DNA of 64,000 nucleotides from Kribbella aluminosa (GTDB lineage: Bacteria; Actinomycetota; Actinomycetes; Propionibacteriales; Kribbellaceae), in assembly GCF_017876295.1 (NCBI RefSeq), contig NZ_JAGINT010000002.1, forward strand, positions 1,674,001 to 1,738,000. Direction: 5' to 3'. Positions 36,668 to 46,900 of the stretch are shown here, piece by piece (position 1 is the first letter of the stretch; every line of letters begins with the position of its first letter). The notes under the pieces were generated by a model. The model made no database searches. It saw only the letters and a program-made list of their open reading frames with translations, and was not told where the DNA came from. The translations under genes and the position numbers were made by a program.

Positions 36668-37063
36668 CGGCTCCCGCTTCGGACCGTCACCACGTCCGAT
36701 CAAGCAGCACGTCAAGAAGCGGCGCACACACCACAGGACACACCACTACAGGCACTCACGACGGCACCACCACCGCCACCACCGCCACCATGGCTACAGC
36801 TACTACGGCAGCGTCCGGTACCACGGCGGGCGAGGGTGGGGCGTCCCATACAAGGTGACGTATAACCTCACCCCTGCGACTACCAGGGCGCCTTCTTTGG
36901 GTTCGTCTACGGCTTGCTCATCGGCCGCGCGGGACCCTGGGTGAGTGGTGCTGGTGGTACCGCGATCGGCCTCGCCGCGACCAGGGACTGCTATAACGGC
37001 GAGGAGAACCCGAATCCGGAAACATACGACGAGTACATTCACTGGGGTTGGGCCACCGATTGA
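35785..37063 (+). pseudogene. Orphan RHS C-terminal cassette 2 with frameshifted tip
   Basis: RHS shell fragment beginning mid-repeat (ASGVDVTDPTQAPACV) without a start. After YNPATGLFTSTDPVPGGNAN and a His-rich linker (HHRTHHYRHSRRHHHRHHRH) the frame reads VTYNLTPATTRAPSLGSSTA and stops at 36944. In another frame the sequence continues DYQGAFFGFVYGLLIGRAGP, then WVSGAGGTAIGLAATRDCYN and YDEYIHWGWATD, stop at 37061-37063, directly before the next small gene. Adding one C to the C4 run at 36871-36874 restores a single frame (NLTPCDYQGAFFGF). So the toxin tip is inactivated by a one-base loss, or this is a sequencing slip. Confidence 0.8.
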
Positions 37064-37074
37064 GAGGCAGCGAG

Positions 37075-37272
37075 ATGACCGGTCGCAAAGCCCGAGGCTG
37101 GCAGGGCGTCGTTGTAGGTGCCGTCATGATCGTCGTCGGTGTTGTGCTGATCGCCAAGGACATTCCAGTCTTGGGCATCTCAGCACTGCCGATCGTCGCC
37201 GCCGGAGCGGTCCCACTGCTAGTAGGTCTCTACCAGTTGTTCACGGCTCGACACGAGCACAGCGGGAAATAG
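37075..37272 (+). CDS. Candidate membrane immunity protein for orphan cassette 2
   Basis: 65 aa from the ATG at 37075, with a purine-rich GAGGCAGCGAG upstream and only 11 bp after the tip's true stop. Two hydrophobic helices (GVVVGAVMIVVGVVLIA and LPIVAAGAVPLLVGLYQLF) are followed by a short polar tail. As with the other cassettes, a tiny membrane protein directly follows a hydrophobic tip, which supports an immunity role. An upstream in-frame start at 37048 would overlap the tip. Confidence 0.6.
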   Translation: MTGRKARGWQGVVVGAVMIVVGVVLIAKDIPVLGISALPIVAAGAVPLLVGLYQLFTARHEHSGK

Positions 37273-37478
37273 ATCCAGACCGTCGCTGCTGCTATGCCTG
37301 CTCGCGGGAACCGACTTCGTAGCAGAGGGACTCGACGGGGACACCAGCCGGGTCCCTGTGCAATGGGAAGTCTCCGTTTGCCTGGACTCCACGAGTCGGC
37401 CGCACCCGCCCCCAGGCGGTCTTGTCGGTGCCACCGGATAGCTTGCGGAAATGGTCATTCCCGTGGGCGATTCCGGCG
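37273..37478. other. Short gap with a possible coding remnant
   Basis: A minus-strand frame ending at 37292 reads VDNAGIAHGNDHFRKLSGGT, then DKTAWGRVRP and DPAGVPVESLCYEVG. Its composition looks protein-like, but there is no start and no recognised family. It may be the lost tail of the gene at 37479 or an unrelated remnant. Confidence 0.25.
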
Positions 37479-38258
37479 TTATCGACGCGGGGGAAGGACG
37501 AGCTGGTGTACTCCCGTGGTGCCGGCGTATCCGAGCTTGGCGCTGACGGTGTTGACTGTCCGGACGAGTGGCCGGCCTTTGACCATCTGGTCGAATCCTG
37601 CAGCTGCCCACAGCAGGGACAGTGCCAGAGTGCTGCCCAGGATGGTGCGTTCTGACAGCAGAAGATCCGTGGGAGTAGGCCGCCAACCCAGCACGGGTGG
37701 ATCGCCGCTCTCACCGATCCAGCGGTGGATGATTGGCGCACCGGCGTGAGCGTCAGCGGAGAGCGTGCGGTACATGACGTACAGGTCCCCGGCCGGGTCG
37801 ACCTGCGCGCACACCTTCTCAAAGTTCTTCGAGGACACGGACTGCGGTGGCGGCGCGGGCCCGGCCGAAACTCGTACCGATTCTGCGTGACGTAGGAACC
37901 GTTGCGTCTTCGCCATGGTGCCGGCGAGCGCGATGCGCTGTCGGTGTGCTTCTGCTGCCATCGCAGTAGCCGCCTCCGGCTCGATCACCAGCCACTGCGC
38001 CGTCACACCGCACTCGAACACCACCCGGGTCAGCGGCGGTGCCGCACCGTACCGGCCATCACGGATGGCTCGGACTGCGTCCTGCCCGACGTCATGAGCC
38101 TGGGCGGCCAACCCGTAGGCCATCACAAGCCGGAGCGGCGCGACCTTCGGCCGGCTGGTGATCCCGTCTGATCGGGTACGCAGCTTCTCGAACGCGGCGA
38201 TCAGATCGTCCGCGAGACGCAGCGGATCCCTGTCCACCGCGGACCCGCCCTCAGCCAT
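37479..38258 (-). CDS. Hypothetical protein, DUF5677-like
   Basis: 259 aa, mostly helical. Features: LRLVMAYGLAAQAHDVGQDA, DGRYGAAPPLTRVVFECGVT, a lone His in SADAHAGAPIIHRWIGES and a hydrophobic stretch TILGSTLALSLLWAAAGF. The pattern of a helical protein with AAPPLxRxxFE and a DAH motif is like DUF5677-type proteins of unknown role. It overlaps the upstream tyrosine recombinase gene by 8 bp and so belongs to the same transcript. Family call tentative. Confidence 0.65.
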   Translation of the reverse strand: MAEGGSAVDRDPLRLADDLIAAFEKLRTRSDGITSRPKVAPLRLVMAYGLAAQAHDVGQDAVRAIRDGRYGAAPPLTRVVFECGVTAQWLVIEPEAATAMAAEAHRQRIALAGTMAKTQRFLRHAESVRVSAGPAPPPQSVSSKNFEKVCAQVDPAGDLYVMYRTLSADAHAGAPIIHRWIGESGDPPVLGWRPTPTDLLLSERTILGSTLALSLLWAAAGFDQMVKGRPLVRTVNTVSAKLGYAGTTGVHQLVLPPRR

Positions 38259-38886
38259 GGGGCGTCTCCTGCCAGCGCCGGGCGGTCATGACGTCGACCA
38301 GCTGGCTGGGGTTGAGGCGCCGGAGGTACTCGTCGCTGGTCGAGGTCGAGGCGTGACCGAACTGGTCGGCGATCGCCCGCAGCGGCACGCCGGAATCGCT
38401 GAGGTCGACCGCGAGCGAGTGCCGTAGCCCGTGCGGGTGGACCCGCTTGTCCAGGCCGGCCTTGACCGCCAGGCGGGCCAGGGCCGCGCGGACGTAGCGG
38501 TCGCTCATCGGCTGACCGTGGTTGTTGGAGCTGTAGGTGGTGAACAGCCGGTGCCGGCCCCCGAGCTCGAGCGCGCTGCGGCGCTCCAGCCAGTGGTCGA
38601 TCAGCGCTCCGGACTCCGGATCGATCCCGACCACGCGCCACTGGTCACCCTTGCCGTGCTGGACCCGGATCTTCCCGCCGGCGGTGTCGACGTCGCGCGG
38701 CCACAGAGCCAGCGCCTCGCTGACCCGCAGGCCGGCGCCGAACATCACCCCGACCATCGCCCGCATCCGGATCCCCGACGACGTCGTCCGCGACGCGGTC
38801 CCGACCAGCTGACGCAACTCGATCCGGGTCAGCGGTTCGGGCGGGAACCGCCGGCCCTTGTTCGTGGGCGGTGGTGGTGCGGGCAT
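38251..38886 (-). CDS. Single-domain tyrosine recombinase
   Basis: 211 aa from an ATG seven bases after AGGAGG. All catalytic positions are present: Arg54 (GAGLRVSEAL), Lys79 (HGKGDQW), His152 and Arg155 (PHGLRHSLAV), His178 (FGHASTS) and Tyr187 (SDEYLRRL). The SAM-like core-binding domain normally found before the catalytic domain is missing; only about 25 residues precede it. Such short recombinases occur in actinobacterial mobile islands. It is coupled to the DUF5677-like gene, and two serine recombinases lie nearby, so this segment is rich in recombination functions. Confidence 0.87.
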   Translation of the reverse strand: MPAPPPPTNKGRRFPPEPLTRIELRQLVGTASRTTSSGIRMRAMVGVMFGAGLRVSEALALWPRDVDTAGGKIRVQHGKGDQWRVVGIDPESGALIDHWLERRSALELGGRHRLFTTYSSNNHGQPMSDRYVRAALARLAVKAGLDKRVHPHGLRHSLAVDLSDSGVPLRAIADQFGHASTSTSDEYLRRLNPSQLVDVMTARRWQETPHG

Positions 38887-39333
38887 CGCGGCCTCCTGGT
38901 CGACGTCGTGGTCCTGGCCGACGTCGACGACCTGGTGCTCGCCGGCACCTGTCGTACGGCGTCCAGTACCGCTACTGCTGCGAAGCGGAACCGTTCCGAC
39001 CGTACGACCAGCCACCAACCAAACCCGCCCCGAAAGCAGTACTAAACCTCGCGACAGCGACGGCGCGTCGACACGCTCACAGAGAGCGGTTTTGTGAACA
39101 CCAGCGCCTGATCCCCGGAGAGCCTCATACCTCGTGGATGTGGTCCGTTCGGTTCCTCGGCGTTCCTTGCTGACCTGATAGGTGAAGCCCGGCATGAGGA
39201 GGACCACGAATAGCAAGAGCCCGGCCAGTGTGGCCTCGGGGCCTCTCCTGTCAGTCGTTCAGCGGCGGATCATTCTGACCCATCAGATCGACCGCGGACG
39301 TGCGTCCCCGGTCGGCACGAGCGACAACGTGCT
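38887..39333 (-). pseudogene. Gap with a DUF6338-like N-terminal remnant
   Basis: No intact gene. The minus frame across about 39260-39110 reads EATLAGLLLFVVLLMPGFTY then QVSKERRGTERTTSTRYEAL, resembling the N-terminal membrane segment of DUF6338-type actinobacterial proteins (hydrophobic helix, LLPGFxY, basic patch). Homology then ends, with the recombinase gene downstream. This suggests a gene disrupted by arrival of the recombinase segment. From memory of the family, so low confidence; the rest of the gap holds nothing I can name. Confidence 0.35.
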
Positions 39334-40383
39334 CTATTCGTGCTCGCCGCAGATCCAGTGCTCGGCACGGCGAGCCCACCCGCGTGCGGCGAGCCACAGT
39401 GCGGCGGCTTCGGGGACGTGCTCGCCGGCGGCGAGCACGTTGCCGAGCATGACGATCGCGCCGCACTGGTCGCACATGATGATGCGGGCCTGGTGGGGCT
39501 GGCATCGTTCGCAGTGCCATCGCTCGACGACGGCCGCGGCAGGCTGCGTCGGGTCGGGGAGGAGCCATACGGTTTCGAGGCCTTCGCGGTGCACCTTCAG
39601 TTCGTGCTTGCTCTCCGGCCGGTACCCGCAGCTCGGGCACGCGGCGGACCGCGGCGGTTTCGGCATCGCTACGTGCGGGTCCGCCGTACCGGCGGCGTTC
39701 GCAGCCCCAGATGCCGGGAGCTCGAGCGGAGCCGACCCAGCGGGTACGGCTGGGGAGCGGAGTTCGGGGACGTACTTGTAGATGGTGGCGCGGCTGACGC
39801 CAAGCAACCGGGCGATCGAGGACACCGTGTTGTCGGGATCGCCGAGCAGATCCTTGGCGTGCTGAATCTGCTCCTCGTTCATCGCCGGCGGCCTGCCGAG
39901 GCGGGTGCCGCGCGCACGTGCGGCGTCGAGGCCTTCGCGAGTGCCCTGGACGATCATCTCGCGGATGAACTCGCCGAGGGCGGCGAAGACGTGGAAGATC
40001 ATCCGCCCGCCGGGCGTGGTGGTGTCGAGGGCCTCGTGTAACGACTTGAACCCGATCTCGCGCTGGCGCAGGCCGCTGACGATCTGGATCAGGTCCTGGA
40101 AGTTCCGGCCGAGCCGCCACAGCTCGGTCACGACGACGACGTCGTTCGGGCGCGCGAACGCCAGGCAGTCCTGCAGCTCGGGACGGTCGACGTTCTTGCC
40201 GCTGAGCTTCTCCTGCCAGATCCGGCCGCAGCCGGCCGCAGTGAGGGCGTCGAGCTGGCGGTGCAAGTTCTGCTCCCTAGTGGACACCCGCGCGTACCCG
40301 AGCAGCATGCCGCCACCGATGACGCCGAGCGGGTCGGGATCGAGCGACAGGGCGCGCCGGCGGTCGAGCTCGGTGGTCGTCAT
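39334..40383 (-). CDS. Serine recombinase (resolvase/invertase) with Cys-rich C-terminal extension
   Basis: 349 aa. Resolvase catalytic domain about residues 25-165: LLGYARVSTREQNLHRQLDA with nucleophile Ser34, ELWRLGRNFQDL, and FAALGEFIREMIVQGTREGL. HTH_7-like DNA-binding helix at about 170-210 (SSIARLLGVSRATIYKYV). Then about 140 extra residues: a Cys pair CPSCGY, then WHCERCQPHQARIIMCDQCG and a final WICGEH, indicating two zinc-binding sites. The upstream minus-strand region has a small inverted repeat (CTTGGAGT/ACTCCGAG at 40410-40433) that may be its operator or res site. The recombination target is unknown. Confidence 0.88.
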   Translation of the reverse strand: MTTTELDRRRALSLDPDPLGVIGGGMLLGYARVSTREQNLHRQLDALTAAGCGRIWQEKLSGKNVDRPELQDCLAFARPNDVVVVTELWRLGRNFQDLIQIVSGLRQREIGFKSLHEALDTTTPGGRMIFHVFAALGEFIREMIVQGTREGLDAARARGTRLGRPPAMNEEQIQHAKDLLGDPDNTVSSIARLLGVSRATIYKYVPELRSPAVPAGSAPLELPASGAANAAGTADPHVAMPKPPRSAACPSCGYRPESKHELKVHREGLETVWLLPDPTQPAAAVVERWHCERCQPHQARIIMCDQCGAIVMLGNVLAAGEHVPEAAALWLAARGWARRAEHWICGEHE

Positions 40384-40949
40384 ACCCCGACTGTATGGAA
40401 AACGGTGCGCTTGGAGTTGTTAGACACTCCGAGTTCGCAACACGTTTTTCGACACCTGGAGCACGGCGTGTCGGGGTGGGCTGTCGATGTTCGAAGCCGT
40501 CTGCACAGATGCCCGAAGTCATCTGCACAGCGCGATGATCAGTCCGAGTGAACCGGTCGTGAGGCAAGAACCTGATCTCGGCCCGTTGTCCCGGAACGCG
40601 CGCACTAGAGACCCGGATAGGCGGCGTTCCACGGATCGACCAGGTTCTCAGAATGGTCGTCAAAGGGAGAGCTCTTTGTGGTGGTTGGTTTGCCGCCCCG
40701 GTTCGCCGCTGGGACGGAGTTCGCGCGGGTCAGTGCTGGTGATGAGCCTCCGCGAGACCAGACTGCATTCCAACGAGTTGGCCAGCGCGAAGTCCGATGG
40801 CTGTCAAGGGCGTAGACCGAAGTTGCAGCTTCTGGCAATTCCGGTAACGCCCGGAACGCCGCCAACGATGTAGCCGATGCTGGCCCGGCTTGGTGACCCG
40901 CCTAGTCATCGAAGCTTGTCCTGGGGCCGGCGTGATGTGGGGGGAAGTC
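40384..40949 (+). promoter_or_regulatory. Leader region of the second RHS gene
   Basis: About 560 bp without a gene. The resolvase-proximal end carries the small inverted repeat at 40410-40433. From about 40800 the sequence aligns with the leader of the first RHS gene (TTGCAGCTT, GTAACG, CGATGTAGC, GCTGGCCC, TGACCCGCCTAGT), ending in GGGGGAAG just before the start. Conservation across both genes argues for common regulation. Confidence 0.5.
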
Positions 40950-43900
40950 ATGTCTCGTTCTCGGCGTGCCCGCGGGCCGTTCTTCATCCGGTCCGTGGCG
41001 GTTGTTGTTTCGTTCGCGTTACTGGTGACAGGCTTGGAAGTCCAGGAATCGGCCGTTGCTGCTCCTGCGGCGGTTCCAAAGCCGGCGGAGCCGAAGGTCA
41101 ACTCGCGGCCTGATCTGGTGTCGGCGGTGGTATCCGCGCGGTCGCAGGGCTTCAGGGTTGAGGTGGAGTCGCTGCGGTCGGAAACGTCCACGACGTGGGC
41201 GAATCCGGATGGCACGATGACGACCGAGGTGAACGCGGGCGAGGTCCGGTTCAAGGATCCTTCCGGCAAGTGGCGCGACGTCGACCTTACATTGCAGGAG
41301 GGCACGGACGGCACGGTTGCTCCTCGTGGCCACAAGTATGGGTTGCGGCTCGGCAAGCGCAATGGCGCGGTCGGGCAGCCGTTCGCGGTGTCGGGTTCTG
41401 GTGCAGGGCGGCAGGTGGAGTGGCTGTCGCCGTGGAAGCTGACCACGCCGACGCTGGACGGGACGAAGGCGACGTATGCCGATGTCCAGCCCGGTGTCGA
41501 CCTGACACTGGATGCGCGTCGGTCCGGGTTCGAGTCCGACTTCGTGGTGAAGCAGCGTCCGGCTGATGGGGCGCCGCCGGTGTGGCGGATCCCGTTGCGC
41601 ACCAAGGGCCTGACCGCGCGGCAGGCCGCTGATGGGTCGATCGAGTTCGTGGACGCGAAGAACGTGGTGCATTCGCGGATCCCGGTGGGGCGGATGTGGG
41701 ACGCGGTCACCGATGAGAACACACATCTGCCGGTGAATACGGCCGCGGTGAAGATGTCCATCGAGCAAGCCTCGCCGGGCAAGGCAACCCTGGTGATCGC
41801 TCCGGACAAGGAGTGGTTCCTGGACCCGGCCCGGGTGTTCCCGGTCACGGTCGATCCGACCTACAGCAACACGCCGGTGTACTCGACCTTCGACACGTTC
41901 GTGCAGACCAGCGTGTCGACGGATTTGTCGACCACGGTGGATCTGCGAGCGGGCAAGAACGGGACGCATATCGAGCGGTCGTTCCTGAACTTCCCCACCT
42001 CCACTTTCGCCGGTAAGAACGTAGTGGACGCGACGCTGGAGCTGTACCAGTACGGCGCGACGACTTGCACCCCGACCCAGGTGAACCTGTACTCCGCGGA
42101 CCCGGCCTCGACGACTACAACGTACGCGAACCAGCCTGCCACCAGTTCGACGCTGTCGGGTTCGGCGACTGTCGCGAAGGGGTTCTCGAGCTCCTGTGCG
42201 GCTGGCCGGATCGGGATCCCCATGACCAGCCTCGCTCAAGCTTGGGCGGACGGAACGATAGGCTCGTCCGGGACCGCGGGCGTGGCGTTGAAGGCCGCGA
42301 ACGAATCGGACACGGCCTACTGGAAGCGATTCGTGTCCAGCGAAGGCGACGCCGACCCCTACATCTCATTCACCTGGAACCGTCCCCCGAACGCCCCCGC
42401 GACGGTAGAAACGACCGAGGCCGTTGCCTACGCCGCGCCGGGCGACCCGACGTCGTACATGTACTCGAAGAGCCAGACGCCGTGGGTGCAGACCAAGGCG
42501 ACTGACGCCGACGGGAACACGATGACGTATGTGTTCGAGTTCTTCACCGGCGACGGCCCGACCTTCCACTCCTACGGCACCTGCACGTCCTCGGTGTACG
42601 CCTCCGGTACGACGGCTGGTTGCCGGCCCTCGACCCCGCTGCCGGACAACATGCTGATGTACATCCGGGCGAAGGCGAACGACGGCCGCGTGGACGGCCC
42701 CTGGACCAGTTACCAGACCCGGCTGCGGATCGGGGCCGCGACCCCGGCTGCGCCGCAGATTACGTGTCCGAGCCCGTACCTGATCAATTCCTGGCAGGAC
42801 AACCCGCCAGCGGCGAACATCGACTGCACGGTGACCGCGACCGGTCCCGGGTACAGCGCGCCGGGCTACGTCCGGTTGACCGTCGACGGCCAGCCGTACA
42901 AGGGCGGCACCGCCGACGGCACACTTCCAGGCCAGGTAAAGATCACGCCGTCCAGCGATCCTGCGGTCGGGAAGGCCACGGTGACGATCAGCAATGGCAC
43001 TCCGGGTCTGCACCGGATCACCGCGACCGCCGAGACCCCGAGCGGGATGTTGTCGCCGAGCAGTTCCTACAGCTTCGGGTGGGGCGGGTCGGGGATGACG
43101 TCGCCGACGTCGGATCCGCGGATCACAACTGCGAACACGATCCGGATCGCGGCGTCCGGACCGCCCAAGGGCCAGTCGTCGACGGTGACCGCGAGGGTGC
43201 GGTGGCGGGTGTCCGGCTATGGCGGCAGCGACTACGACACGGTCGGCTGGAACGTCGACGGCACCGACCTGCACGTCAACGACAACGGCACCGCCGGCGT
43301 CAATGTCGACACGACCTGGGACACCACGAACGCGAAGATCGATGCCTACCTCGACTCCGATCCGAACGCTCAGGGGATCCAGCCGACCGCGCTGAACGAG
43401 CGGTTGCCGGTCAAGCTGGACATCCAGGTGTGTTTCACCTACGCCTCGTCCAGCCAGTGCACCTGGTCGCAGACACCCGGCACGACGATCCAACGGGTTC
43501 CGCACGCGTTCGGCGACGGATTCCCAACCTCGGACGCAGGCCCAGGACAAGTCGCGCTGTGGACCGGTGAATTCAACACCTCCGCGACCGACATCTCCGT
43601 CCCCGGCTACACCGGCGACCTGTCGATCTCGCGGTCACACTCCACCTACGACGGCCCGGCGACCACCGTCAACGGCGTCTTTGGACCGGGCTGGACCGCC
43701 CAGTTCGACGGCGCCGACGCCGGAGCCGCCGGGATGCAGGTGATCGACTCCTCGCGGTTGGACGGCACGATCGTGCTGGTCGACGGTGACGGCACCAGCC
43801 TGGTCTTCGAGTCGCCGTCGGGGAAGCGCCGCGCCTCGGCGTCCTTCGAGACCGGCGACTGGGTCCCCGGCGACGACGCCACCGAGGAGGACGGGTCGCG

Positions 43901-46900
43901 GCTGACGATCAGCGGCACCGCGACGGCGCCTGTGCTGTCCTATATCGAGGATGACGGCACGGTCACGATCTGGAATGTGACAACCGCGCCATCGACCTCG
44001 GCGGACTCGGTCTTCCAGCCGGCCGGGATCGCGGAGCCGGGCGTGGCGGGCAACACGACGTTCGCCTACGACAACGCCGGCCGGGTCGCCCGGATCCTCG
44101 CGCCGGTCCCACCCGATGTCAGCTGTGGCGCCTACAACGCTTCGGTGCCGTTGACCGGGATGAACGCGGGGTGTCGCGCGCTGCGGTTCGAGTACGGCAC
44201 TGCCGGCGCCACCGCTGGGCGTCTCATCAACGCGTGGGTCGACATCTACAACCCGGACAAAACCGGCGGCCCGGCGATGGACTCGATCAAGGTCGCGACC
44301 TACACGTACGACTCCGCTGGACGGCTCGCGACGGTCACCGACCCACGCTCGAGCCTGACCGCCCAGTACGGCTACAACTCGCTGAACCACCTCACGTCGC
44401 TGACGCCGCCCGGCCAGGTGCCCTACCAGTTCAACTACGTGTCCGACGGCGTCAAGGAGAAGCTCGACTCGGTCACCCGCGCCCGACCGGCCGGCGACCC
44501 GACGGGTGGCACCGCGACGCTGGGCAAGTACGTGTACGACAACGTCCCGCTGTCCGGGCCGGGAGCACCTGATCTGTCCGCGGGCACGGTCGCGAAGTGG
44601 AACCAGAAGACCGCCCCGACGAATGCGTTCGCGGTCTTCGGGCCTGACCACCCACTCAGCGGCACGCCGACCGCCGACGACTGGCAATACGCCCACCTGC
44701 AATACACCGACGCGGTCGGATACACCGTGAACACCGCCACGTACGGCGCCGGGAACTGGCAGCTGACGGCGACCGACTACAACGACCAGGGCAACGTCGT
44801 GCGACAGCTCGACGAACGCGCCCTGCGCCAGGTGCTCGACAACAACGTTCCGGCCGACCAGCTCGGCAGCGTCACGGTGTACAACGCCGATATCACGAAC
44901 ACCGCCGGCGATACGATCGTGACCCCGGCCGGCACGCTGGTCACCGACACCTATGGCCCGGCGCGCTGGGCGGCGTTGAAGAACGGCAGCATCGCCTGGG
45001 CCCGTCTGCACACGCACACCGACTTCGACGAAGACGCGCCGAACGCCGGCATCAACCCTGCCACCTTAATGCCTTACAGGCTGGCCACCACCGAAACGGT
45101 GTCGGCGCAAGATCCCGGCACCGGCACCGAACTCGAGACGATCGGCAAGACGCTGACCGGCTACACCGACCCGGTCAATCAAGACACTGCCGGCTGGGGA
45201 CTGAGCCTGCCCGCCACCACCACCACCGACGCCAACCCCACCGCACCGCGCACCGACACAACCGGCGACATCACTAAGGTCACCCGCTACGACACCGAAG
45301 GCCGCGTCATCGAAACCCGGCAACCCCGCTCCAACGGCGCCGACGCCGGTACGACGAAGACCGTCTACTACACCGCGGCCGCCAACAAGGACTTCCCTGA
45401 GTGCGGTGCACCGCAGTGGGCCGGACTGGTCTGCAAGACCTACCCGGCCGCGCCGCCGAGCTCCGGTCTGGCGTTGCCGGCGACAACGAACTCGGACTTC
45501 TCTTACCTCCTGGCGCCGAAGACCGTCACCGAAACCTCCGTCACAGGCGCTAGCACGGTCACTCGAACGACCAACACGACCTATCTCAGCGACGGCCGCA
45601 CTGACACCAGCACCACCACCGTGACCGGTCTGACCGGGTCGGCGGCGAACACCAAGAAGCGCACAACCTACGACCCGAACACCGGGCAGCCGACCGTGGT
45701 GACGGCATACAACGCCGACAGCAGCGTCGCCGGAAGCATCACCACCGGCTACGACACCTGGGGACGCCAGGCCACCTACCAACCATCCGGTGACACACCC
45801 ACCACCACGGTCTACAACGCCGTCGGCGACGTCGCGACCGTGACTGACCCGAACGGCACCACGAGCTACACCTACGACGGCACCGACGCCAACGGCAAAA
45901 TCGAACACCGCGGGATCGTCACCAAGGTCGACGTCACCACCGCCGGCTCCACCTGGACCTCCACCGGCGCCTACGACTCCGCCGGTACACTCATCACCCA
46001 GAAACTACCCGGCGGCGTGACCCAAACCCACGGCATCGACATCACCGGCGAACCCGTAGGCCTGAGCTACACCGGTCAGGTCACAACGGTGAACAGCGAC
46101 GGCACCACCAGCGTCGACCCGAACGGCCCATGGCTGTCGTGGTCGCTGCAAAACGACGTCATCGGCCGGGTCACCCACGAGTGGACCCCCGACGGCAACG
46201 CCTTCACCACCAGCTCGGGTGGCGCCATCCCCTACGACCGCCGCTACAGCTATGACAGCGCCGGCCGCCTCACCCAGGTCAACGACCGCACCGCCGCAGC
46301 CTCCGGCATCGACGTCGAGGACCCAGCCCAGGCGCCGGCCTGTGTCACCCGCACCTACGGCTTCGACGCCAACGACAACCGCCTCACCAAGGCAACCGCA
46401 CCAGCTGCCGCCGATGGCTCCTGCAGCACGTCAGGTGCCACCACGACCACCCGTGCCTTCGACACCGCCGACCGGCCCATCACCGGCGCCAACGGAACCG
46501 GCAACTATGTGTACGACGCGCTAGGCCGCACCGTCACGCTGCCAGCTGCTGATGCGCCCCGGCCGGCCAACGGCAACGTGACGATGTCCTACTACGACAA
46601 TGACCTCGCCCGCAGCATCGCCCAGAACGGGACCACGACGACGTTCGGGCTCGATGCGGTTGACCGTCGCTCGACCGAGATAGTGACGAACGCTTCTGGT
46701 TCGACGCAGACCGTCCGGCACTACACCGACCCCAGCGACAACCCCACCTGGGTCACCCAGGGCACCACCACCCAGCGATACGCCGAACTCATCGGCAGCG
46801 ACCTCGCCCTCACCGTCAGACAGACCGGAGCCGCGGATCTCACAGTTGCAAATCCTCACGGCGATGTCGTCGCGACGGTCGATCTACCATCGCCGACCGC

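Noticed and set aside
36715..36800. Short-period CACCAC repeats considered as a CRISPR or microsatellite array
   Set aside because: They are His codons of the RHS linker in frame; there are no spacers or constant repeat units.
41019..45908. Long minus-strand open frames inside the second RHS gene
   Set aside because: Same low-complexity antisense composition as in the first RHS gene; they follow the codon bias of the plus strand.
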